A DNA stretch of 64,000 nucleotides from Allolobophora icterica. Its lineage: Eukaryota; Annelida; Clitellata; Crassiclitellata; Lumbricidae. The translations under genes and the position numbers were made by a program. The stretch spans positions 8,283,529-8,347,528 of the forward strand of contig OY744610.1 in assembly GCA_963556255.1 (NCBI GenBank). Reading direction: 5' to 3'. The notes beneath the pieces were generated by a model. It searched no databases. It was not told the origin of the DNA and saw only the letters and a list, made by a program, of their open reading frames with translations. Positions 55,930 through 64,000 of the stretch are shown here, one piece after another (positions within the stretch are counted from its first letter, which is position 1; every line of letters begins with the position of its first letter).

Positions 55930-58900
55930 GTTGGACAGAGTTTTTCTTCGATTACAATTATTCATTAATGAGATTGACCATCATTACTTCTCGTGCGTGC
56001 GTTTGTGCGCGTGTGTGTGCGTGTGTGTGTGTAGGTGTGTGTGTAGGTGTGTGTGCGTGCGTGCGTGCGTGCGTGTGACAGGCTAACCTTTGACTAGAAG
56101 GTTAGGCCTACCTCCGTTAAATTATTCGCTATTATGCAGTTTGCTAAAAAATGTATCAATGTCAAGCGTTGTTTTAAAGAGAAATTCAGAAGCTTCAATC
56201 GCCAGTACTGTTGGCTATCGGCTTCACGTGCACTAGGCCTACAGTACTCTATTTCATTTTATACATATTTTCGTTCTTTTTCCTACCACTCTACTTTCAA
56301 TCAGTTTACTGAAGAATTTGCGGATTCTTTCCTCGTTAGATTTTTTCTTCGAAAGCAAAATTCTAGCCTGTTTGCGAGGCTGCCTTCGATTTCAGACATA
56401 GCTTCATAAAGCATTTCTCAGAAATTTAAATAAGAATCTGCGACTGCGACAAGAATGAAGCTAAGGTTCTTTGGATATGTTATGCGATCTGATGGTTTGG
56501 AGAAGGAAAATGATGCTGGCGTGCGGTGAGGGGAGAAGAAGACGGGGTCGCCCAAGGAGGAGATGGATGGATGAGATACAAGATGTAACTGGCATGAATT
56601 TGGCGGAATTGAGGGACTTGTCATAGAATAGGAAACAATGGAGTATGTTCACCAGGACGATCGCTAGAGCTCCACGAGCTGACAGCACAAGGTAACAAGG
56701 TAATCATTCCTTAAAGAACTTTTAAAAGTACGTTTTTCTGCAGTTGTGTAGCAGTTCTTTGCGACTGTTTAATCTACTTTTATTATTATCGAAATCCTAA
56801 ATGGAATTGGCAGATAGCGTTTTTATTTTAGGTTATTGTTTCCCGAATATGAAGAACATTGCGGTCCGCGAGGGAACTCTTGATGTACCGATGAATGTGA
56901 CAGCCAGCCCTTGCGGTGTAAGGTGGACGGTCAGTCCATCGTCGGATGAGTTAACACCATACGAAATCACAACGTCTAATTGCACAGTTGATCCAAACCT
57001 GGAGGCTCTTTATTACGTTAATCAAAGCGGTCTAATAATACGGGACTCTACGACAACTGAGAACGGACAACCGATATCAACGGCAGGGTTATACTACGCA
57101 GAATGCATTAACAATCCGAACAGAACGGGCGCCAAGCTTCTCGTCGTCCGTAAGTTATTCAACCGAATATTTATTCTAGTTTTTTTTAGATCAAACGTTG
57201 ACAATAGGATGGGGAGGGGGATAGAGTAATTGTAACACTCACGGTCAGGAGAGCAGCAGTACGCGGTTCGATTCCCGCAATCCCCCTCGGGACGGCGCCT
57301 TCATGGCTGTGTTTAGTTAAGATAATTATAACCTATAAGAGTGTGTTATCCGCATGCGCAGCCAATTGCAGCTTTTAGACTCTATATGCTAATGTATTTG
57401 GGTAATAACAGATGTCTCCGAGATTTAACTTTAAACTACAATTCGACCATGACCTTTGACATAGAGAAGAATTCAGCTATGTTCTAAATTAACTCGTTCG
57501 GAAATGCATTGTTTATCTATTTATATTATAAAGATATGCCTTACAGGCAGTGGTCCAGACTGTTCAGCCAGTCCTGACAGTTACTCCTACAACGTTCAAC
57601 TCACTTGCAGCGCTGCTTACGCCGATAGCACCATCAATCCTATCCACGCTGTTATGACCTGGATAGTAAATGGAGTGTATTACGCATCGGATACGCCTTA
57701 TATGAACAAGACGGACACTTATGCGTTCACTGTAATATCAACCATTACAGTCGATGCCAGCACTCTCAGTAGTTACCAATGTATAATGAATTTCGGTGAA
57801 CCAACGGATATTCAGTCTGACTACGTCGCGATGAACGCACCGGAGTGGAACGAATGCTGTCCGTCGTCAGGTGAGTTTAGATTAAGAAATAAAGAGAAAT
57901 ATAAAGATGTATCGGTGTACAAAATGCAAAAAGATTTAAAAATTAGCCGAATAATTTTCAATGAAATTCCAGTGTCGAATCTACAGTAGGTGTAAGGATT
58001 ATAAAGTGTGGTGCGGTTGCTTTCAGCGCATCTTGCTCAGTAGCAGGTGAGTTCTTACAGTCTGTTGGATAAACTTAAAGCCATCAACGATATAAATTAT
58101 AACAGGTTATTACAAGCAGTACAAGAAGTAAAGGTATTCATTTATATTGGATCGTGTTCTGGTGCTATTAGATCGGAAGAGCCTCTGAGTAGTTTCCTCA
58201 CAGAGGTTATACATAAGCTTAGTCGTGCATTTACAGTACCGGTAACAATTGTTATTAGCAAAAAATTTAAGACCAGTATAGTTATTACGCAATGCAAGGG
58301 TCTTCAGTGTCTGGTGAAATAGATTCGGAAATAGAGTAAGGAGCTCATTATCACTGTTCGCATGACTGACTGTTCCACAGCGAAGCTGGCCGAGAATCAA
58401 TGTCTGCGTATTATCAGCATACAAATGAGAGGCAACCCCAAATAGGAAACATGGTATATCTATATATATAAAGGACAAACTCTGTCTGTCTGTCTGTCAC
58501 AGATCTTAGACCGGGATGCATTTCCACAGCTTTCGAGCTTTTCACTCCAAACCTTCACTACTCTCTCGGGGTGGCCATTACACAGCCAGTGTGAGGTTTC
58601 GATTCCCCCGTTTTCACCGCTACCATGGTCTCCCGGGCAAAAAACCTACCCTCGCCATGCATTTTTAGCTGATAACAAAACCTTAGACTCAACCTATTTT
58701 AACTCGCCAGATGGCGCTGCCGGGTTAAGCAGCTACAGTACGGATTCGCTAGAGGGATCGAAACTTTGACAATGCTGATGATGCAGCTACAGTACAGATT
58801 CGCTAGAGAGATTGAAACTTTGACAATGGTGATGATGATGACGATGATGACAGTGGTGGTGGTGGTGGTGGTGGTGGTGGTGGTGGTGGTGGTGGTGGTG

Positions 58901-61900
58901 GTGGTGGTGGTGGTGGTGGTGGTGGTGGTGGTGGTGGTGGTGGTGGTGGTGGTGGTGGTGGTGGTGGTGGTGGTGGTGGTGGTGGTGGTGGTGGTGGTGG
59001 TGGTGGTGGTGGTGTGGATTGAAACTTATAACCCCGGGCAACGCCGGGTAAACCAGCTAGTTATATATAAGGGAGAACTACTTTTTTCAGTGTGCGTTCT
59101 TCCAACAACAATCAGCACACCATCCAATACTACACCGCCTCCAACTATAATATCTCGTCCGCCGACTACTGTAACTCTAACATCGACAACCACTACAACA
59201 CCACTTTCAACTACAACTACAGAAACTACGCAGCAACCTTCGACAACTACAAGCAACACAACAACCACTAGTATACCACCTCCAACGACAACTACTCTGC
59301 CAACTACAGCTACTCTGTCACCGAAAACGACTACGACAACACCAAAGATAACTACTCTGCCATCAAAAACGACTCCAGAAACACCATCGACAACTACTCT
59401 GCCACCCAAAATGATTACAGAAACACCAACGACAACTACTCTGCCATCCAAAACGATTACAGAAACACCAATGACCACTGCTCTGCCATCCAAAACGATT
59501 ACAGAAACACCAACGACAACTACTCTGCCATCCAAAACGATTACAGAAACACCAACGACAACTACTCTGCCATCCAAAACGATTACAGAAACACCAATGA
59601 CCACTGCTCTGCCATCCAAAACGATTACAGAAACACCAACGACAACTACTCTGTCATCCAAAACGATTACAGAAACACCAACGACAACTACTCTGCCATC
59701 CAAAACGATTACAGAAACACCAACGACAACTACTCTGCCATCCAAAACGATTACAGAAACACCAATGACCACTGCTCTGCCATCCAAAACGATTCCAGAA
59801 ACACCAATGACAACTACTCTGAAACCCAAAACGACTACAAAAGCACCAACGACAACTACGGAGATTCTTACGAAAACTCTGCCATCTGCTACCACATCAA
59901 GTATGTTGCAATATTTACGATTCTTTCAACAATATCAGTATGTTTATTTATGAAACAATGATCGTGTCACTCCAGTAATCAGAGGCATTTAGTCATGTTG
60001 AACTTAACTGAGAACAAAAGTGTCATCAGTAAGCAAAATAGCGTACAAAAATCGAGAAGAGTCATCACAGGTGATCACAGGCACACAATCGATGATTCCT
60101 ATCCAGATTTAAACGTCGATAGAGTTTACCGGTGTACGTGGAAAATGAAGACGCCTTCGCCTAGCATAAGAGGTATACATCGCCTGTCCGTCTGCAGATC
60201 GAAGCTCCACTACTGTAACAGACTAAGGGTAGACATCACACCAAACCGTAGATAATAATAAAATGCTAAGAAAATACCTTAGAATGCAACAAATTATAGC
60301 AGTTACGTCGGGTATTTCTTTAGGCACATCTTGCACCATCAAACTTCAGACTGATAGACACTGCTCAGCACATTCTTCTAAAATATGCGGTAATGAGAGT
60401 AAAAGCTCGATGTTGAATATGAGACGAATTATATGAATGGATTTAGCAATTACGTCGATTTTTCTGTCTTTTCTTTCTTTTCACCAATGTAGAAATTACT
60501 CTTTCCTCAAACGTTTACACCTCGCAGTAAACGTCATCATCCATATCGTGATAATTATCATCCGTGACTATGTGCATTGTTTGCTGGTTATATAAATTTC
60601 CAATTATAACAAACACAATTGCTAATGATATTTCTGTAATGACATTTAACAACATCCAGAATACCTCAAATGAGCTTTTTTGGTTGAATATGGCTAATCT
60701 GTATGGATGTTTTGTTCTATTACTTTTAGGTCAATATCTTAATGGTTCTCTAACCAGGAAGCCAACTAATACTGCAGATGTTGCTGGATCAGTCAACATC
60801 ACTTTGGAGTGTGCTTCCATTTATGGAACCAATGCCACGCGTTGGTCCTTCACTGCGTTGGGTTCTTTCAGCAACGAAACTATTCAGATTTCCAATGGAT
60901 ACCAATTACTCACGACCAATCAACAGAATTATGAACTCCACGCAACGGTCAATTCATCAGTACTCATCGTTCTTCAGCTGTCGACTTTGACAGAGGGAAC
61001 TTATAATTGCTATGACGGTGTGGAATCTGCTTCGGCTCTGCTACTGGTGACTCGTATGTGTTATAGCCATTGTTAACCAAATAACATTCTGATTTTTATG
61101 ATTATGACAATGCCAAACAGCACATTATGAAATAATTGAATTTACAGCCGGGGAGTATATTGCAGGGTTAACTGAAGCAAAGAAACTTTCTTAATTTCAT
61201 TTCTGTATACATACCGTAATAAAGAAGTGAATAATGAACATAAAAATTTTTAGAATCTGGTGGCTATAGATCGTTTGCAGGAATTCTTACTGTAGAACCT
61301 TTGTTATTTGCTTATTCTAAAGATGGACAGAGTGTGTTTCATCTGATATAATATTTAGTAGCCTTAGTGGGTCAAAAGACTTTGAAAGTTTTATTTGTAA
61401 GACTACCACAAGGTAAATCGCATTGATTTCACTAATACTGATGATTTGTAATACTAGCTTTTCCGGTCTCAGTGGAACCATTATTCGGTCCGGTAGCTGG
61501 AGGAACGAACATCACAATAACTGGTTCAGCAACAATAATTGATTATGTATCGAAATACGCTGGCTCATCTATACCGGATATCAGAGGTGTTAGAGATGTC
61601 TACATTGGAAATGACTTGTCTGCAACATCCGTGTCGTTATTACCTAATGGCAGGTTAGAGGAATACTTTACCAACGGCATGCAATATTATTTACTGCACG
61701 CAAGATTTATTTTAGAAATTGCAGGAACCGAAAACAGAAATACAAAACAGGAATAAATAAACTAACCTTCCATGGAAGATGTAAGTTCTATTTGCATGTC
61801 ATCTGATAGTGTAACTATTTTTCCTGTATACAGATTGTTTACTTTAATTTGTACTCATTCCTTCAACTATTAAAATCCAGTGATTTTTTCAGCGGGAACG

Positions 61901-62717
61901 CGCCGGAACGGCGTACCGGCACCTTGTTTCAGCTAATAAAAATTAGTTATTTATTTTAATAATAAAAACAATTATTTTGTTACTTAATTTAATTTCAGTG
62001 TTGTGAACTGTTTTCTGTGTTTATTGAGACCCTCCAAACCGCAATCGCGTTTTTATCGGGAGTTTAGGCCTTCCATAATTATTCACATCCGGAGCCAATT
62101 GTTCAGTTCCGGAACCTTTTTGTCTAGAAAAAAAGCACTGTTAAAATCCATTTGATTCTATATAAAATCTGATCTAAATTGGTGCGATATTTCATCCTAT
62201 TGTTCGATTAACAGAGATTGCAGAGTAATGTAGAATTAAATTGTTACTTCGAAATAATAATAAAATCAAGCATTTGATTTCAACTCCAGCTCAACATTCG
62301 AACTTATGGCTCTGACTCCAAACACAACAGAAGCATCAATCGGTCAATCTCTTCTTATTATAATTGAATTCTCTTCGTCTCTGTTCAACATGACTTTCAA
62401 CAGAGCATTCACTTATCTACCTAACCCAGAAATTACATCCATCCATCCAGACAACTTCATTGTGACGTATGTATTATTTCATCATGATAATAAGTGCAGT
62501 CAGTTACTTTAAGGCCAAAGCATCTTGCAAGAAAGAAGTTTGTAAAAACGCCATCTACTGACAATCTTCAATTGAGAAGCTAAGCAGTTGCATCTAAGTC
62601 TCAACCCAGTGTGCTGGTGTGGCTGGTGAATGAAGATGATGATAACAATAATGATGATGATGACGAACAATAATGATGATGATGACGGTGATGATGATGG
62701 TGATGATGGTGATGATG

Positions 62718-62749
<32 letters not shown>

Positions 62750-62796
62750 GATGATGACGATGGTGATGATGGTGGTGGTGGTGGTGGTGGTGGTGA

Positions 62797-62830
<34 letters not shown>

Positions 62831-62886
62831 GGTGTTGGTGGTGGTGGTGGTGGTGGTGGTGGTGGTGGTGGTGGTGGTGGTGGTGG

Positions 62887-62949
<63 letters not shown>

Positions 62950-63103
62950 CGTGATGAAGATGACGGTAAAACAAATTGATCAGAATGATTAACATTGATT
63001 AATTTGTTTTACCGTCATCTTCACCACCACCACCACCACCACCACCACCACCACCACCACCACCACCACCACCACCACCACCACCACCACCAACAACACC
63101 ACC

Positions 63104-63158
<55 letters not shown>

Positions 63159-63471
63159 CCACCACCACCACCACCACCACCACCTTTGGTGTTGATAAAT
63201 AAACAACAATAGAGGTTGGCGGCTAGAGCTATTGCGTCTTTGTATTGCTGTGGTCATTTCTTTCCATCTTCCATATAAAAAATCTCCAAGGAAGCATTCA
63301 AATAAAAGCATTAGTTTTACCTTTGACTTCAGTGGTGGTACTCTGTTGGACGTATTCGGGCAAAGTCTGTCGTCTGTGGCTAAACCAATCATCCAGCTGA
63401 CGGTTGTCATTACTCGAGCAACAGAAAACAGCTCAACGTCAACTACATCGTCGAGGATAATCACCGAATCG
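55866..63471 (+). CDS. Gene C: Ig/mucin/IPT receptor, 3' end outside window
   Basis: Exons: 55866-55929, 56832-57149, 57547-57870, 59091-59900, 60730-61053, 61458-61653, 62290-62466, 63333-63471. They total 2352 nt (784 codons in frame) and then the window ends inside the next intron. Order: signal peptide, Ig1, Ig2, 270-codon mucin exon, Ig3, IPT1, start of IPT2. No stop or frame break is seen. The end exons (convertase site, TM, tail) should lie beyond 64000. An in-frame ATG at 55842 would add eight residues; 55866 was preferred because it aligns with gene B's start. Same family role as gene A is inferred: a surface receptor with diversified Ig and mucin parts. Confidence 0.78.
55990..56078 (+). 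repeat. (TG)n/(CGTG)n microsatellite in gene C intron 1
   Basis: GTGTGTGCGTG-type tract. Confidence 0.9.
56455..56700 (+). mobile_element. LINE ORF2 C-terminal fragment in gene C intron 1
   Basis: Reads MKLRFFGYVMRSDGLEKEND and then, one frame over, GRRRRGRPRRRWMDEIQD and MNLAELRDL, a frameshifted RT C-terminus. Confidence 0.6.
56832..57149 (+). CDS. Gene C exon 2: Ig-like domain 1
   Basis: Acceptor TTTTATTTTAG and donor GTAAGT, phase 1-1. Encodes GYCFPNMKNIAVREGTLDVP, core tryptophan (VRWTVS), and STAGLYYAEC. Additional cysteines lie in SPCGV and TSNCTV. Confidence 0.82.
57207..57330 (+). mobile_element. SINE fragment in gene C intron 2
   Basis: GGGGGATAGAGTAATTGTAA and B-box-like CGGTTCGATTCCCGC, then GGGACGGCGCCTTCATGGCT: a diverged tRNA-derived head and short tail. 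Confidence 0.5.
57547..57870 (+). CDS. Gene C exon 3: Ig-like domain 2
   Basis: Acceptor GCCTTACAG and donor GTGAGT, phase 1-1. B-strand QLTCSAAYAD, core tryptophan (MTWIVNG), F-strand SSYQC, end VAMNAPEW followed by a CC pair. Confidence 0.84.
58021..58150 (+). pseudogene. Relic of a second Ig2 exon end in gene C intron 3
   Basis: The sequence CGCATCTTGCTCAGTAGCAG followed by GTGAGTTCTTACAG matches the 3' end of gene B exon 3 and its intron, not gene C exon 3. Only the last 20 coding bases remain. It marks a recombination breakpoint between paralogs. Confidence 0.55.
58360..58455 (-). mobile_element. LINE reverse-transcriptase scrap in gene C intron 3
   Basis: The minus strand reads GVASHLYADNTQTLI, resembling the YADD region of L2/CR1 RT with the second D changed. 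Confidence 0.4.
58459..59060 (+). mobile_element. Helitron-like non-autonomous element before gene C mucin exon
   Basis: Starts TCTATATATATAAAGG after an A and ends with a hairpin (CCCGGGCAACGCCGGG) then CAGCTAG before a T, the TC...hairpin...CTRR pattern of Helitrons. Contains a 160-bp (GGT)n tract. Ends 30 bp before exon 4. Confidence 0.7.
58853..59013 (+). repeat. (GGT)n microsatellite
   Basis: Over 50 units, inside the Helitron-like element. Confidence 0.97.
59091..59900 (+). CDS. Gene C exon 4: expanded mucin-like repeat exon
   Basis: 810 nt, phase 1-1, acceptor CTTTTTTCAG and donor GTATGT. Starts VCVLPTTIST, then a long array of a 14-residue unit close to TITETPTTTTLPSK (42-nt minisatellite, about ten copies between roughly 59370 and 59860). 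Almost wholly Thr/Ser/Pro. The repeat differs in length and sequence from that of gene B, so the two expanded separately. Confidence 0.8.
59901..60729. other. Gene C intron 4
   Basis: No recognised repeat or gene; only the leader-like ATG at 60690 next to the acceptor is notable. Confidence 0.5.
60730..61053 (+). CDS. Gene C exon 5: Ig-like domain 3
   Basis: Acceptor ATTACTTTTAG and donor GTATGT, phase 1-1. B-strand ITLECASIYG, core tryptophan (RWSF), F-strand LTEGTYNC. An upstream in-frame ATG (60690) gives MANLYGCFVLLLLG, which looks like a signal peptide; see findings. Confidence 0.85.
61458..61653 (+). CDS. Gene C exon 6: first half of IPT domain 1
   Basis: 196 nt (one codon longer than A and B), phase 1-2, acceptor ATACTAG and donor GGCAG|GTTAGA. 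Encodes PFPVSVEPLFGPVAGGTNIT and on. Confidence 0.82.
61878..62140. mobile_element. hAT-type MITE, second copy, gene C intron 6
   Basis: CAGTG...CACTG ends, 8-bp duplication TTAAAATC (61870-61877, 62141-62148), internal sequence shared with 3307-3561. Confidence 0.85.
62290..62466 (+). CDS. Gene C exon 7: IPT1 end, IPT2 start
   Basis: 177 nt, phase 2-2, acceptor CAACTCCAG and donor GTATGT. Encodes STFELMALTPNTTEASIG and on to YLPNPEITSIHPDNF. Confidence 0.82.
62632..63183. repeat. Trinucleotide foldback: (GAT/GGT)n and its inverse
   Basis: GAT/GGT tracts to about 62948, then GAAGATGACGGTAAAACAAA, a short spacer, and the reverse complement TTTGTTTTACCGTCATCTTC followed by ACC/ATC tracts. Confidence 0.92.
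63333..63471 (+). CDS. Gene C exon 8: IPT domain 2, GGT strand
   Basis: Acceptor TTGACTTCAG, phase 2. Encodes GGTLLDVFGQSLSSV. The donor used in A and B (AGG|GTAATC) reads AGG|ATAATC here, so the nearest phase-0 donor is 12 nt downstream (TCG|GTAAAC). The end at 63471 is inferred from that. Confidence 0.65.
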
Positions 63472-64000
63472 GTAAACAAATTCGCTTCGAGCAATATGCT
63501 ACCGACAAGTTGAGATATCTTAGAATTCGTCCGATGTCTATTAGACTGCGAGATAAAATCATATCGTCATGACAAAACTGATTATTTAGAATAAAAAAAA
63601 ACGTCGTAACAAAACGGTTTTAATGACTGAAGCGTTTCTGGCTGGAATTGAATCTTACACCTGTTACTTTTGTTCAACAACCCTCATCGTCAATTTTAGC
63701 AATAGGATGTGACAAGCTTAGCAATGAATGTCAATCAATGTCTTTCAATTTTAATTATTTAACAGAAAACATTAATGAGAAGCTCCTACTTTGATTCTCA
63801 TGTGTATTTGCTGAATCTAGTACTTGTTAGACCGATGCACCACGGCATTTATAACGTTCCTAATCTTCGACGGATTGAGTTTCTCTTTCGTTTCACTCAA
63901 AAAATCTGTTAACTAAACTGACCAACTTCGCATTTAACGCTCGAGTGCCCAAGGTAATTTTTGGTACACGAATGCCCAAAGGGTCCGTGTTTTCACTGTA
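63472..64000. other. Gene C intron 8, runs off the window
   Basis: No exon homologous to gene A exon 12 is found before the end of the window. Confidence 0.6.

Noticed and set aside
58766..59041. Poly-valine / poly-histidine reading frames
   Set aside because: They are the six-frame readings of a (GGT)n microsatellite within a Helitron-like element.
59026..59895. 289-codon minus-strand frame rich in Val/Gly
   Set aside because: Shadow of the plus-strand Thr-rich mucin exon of gene C; its repeats have no signal, splice or homology support.
62594..63195. Poly-Asp, poly-Met, poly-Ile/Thr and poly-His frames on both strands
   Set aside because: Trinucleotide microsatellites, not genes.

Overview
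The window is eukaryotic (metazoan) genomic DNA. It has short exons bounded by GT-AG introns, secreted and transmembrane multidomain proteins, LINE, SINE, hAT and Helitron debris, and many long microsatellites. The recurrent palindrome TAGGCCTA, tRNA-derived SINEs and Ig/plexin-type receptors suggest a marine invertebrate, perhaps a deuterostome, but the species cannot be fixed from sequence alone. No prokaryotic genes, CRISPR arrays or rRNA were seen.

The window is built around a tandem family of three paralogous, plus-strand cell-surface receptor genes, called here A, B and C. The ancestral layout is: signal-peptide exon; Ig-like domain 1; Ig-like domain 2; Thr/Ser/Pro-rich mucin-like exon; Ig-like domain 3; two plexin-type IPT/TIG domains spread over five exons; then one exon for the transmembrane helix and a short tyrosine-rich tail. 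The reconstructed splice phases agree in all three copies: phase 1 for the signal, Ig and mucin exons, then 2, 2, 0, 0, 0 in the IPT/TM part. Many homologous exon lengths are identical (193, 177, 136 and 174 nt).

Gene A (4604-26096, 14 exons, about 1127 aa) looks intact. It carries an extra in-frame Ig1-Ig2-mucin module, so it has five Ig-like domains. Gene B (36844-50412) is damaged near its 3' end: exon 9 has lost its donor and runs into a stop, which predicts an 859-aa secreted form, and the orphan tail exon has a frameshift in an A run. Gene C (55866 to beyond the window) has eight exons visible and a greatly expanded mucin exon of 270 codons, with a Helitron-like insert ending 30 bp before it.

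The duplicated unit includes the upstream flanks (about 360-4600, 31390-36843, 54340-55865) and the 3' flanks of A and B (about 26097-28826 and 50413-53060). Transposons then landed in single copies. Because the paralogous flank gives the empty site, two insertions upstream of gene B can be defined to the base: a 227-bp hAT-type MITE and a 3.1-kb autonomous-looking DNA transposon, both with 8-bp target duplications. Between A and B there is a 96-codon ORF with tyrosine motifs that may be a spare cytoplasmic-tail exon. No other host gene is convincing.

Together, the diversified Ig/mucin ectodomains, conserved stalk and signalling tail, tandem duplication, partial exon duplications and broken copies are what an immune-type or allorecognition receptor cluster looks like. 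That role is an inference from architecture only.
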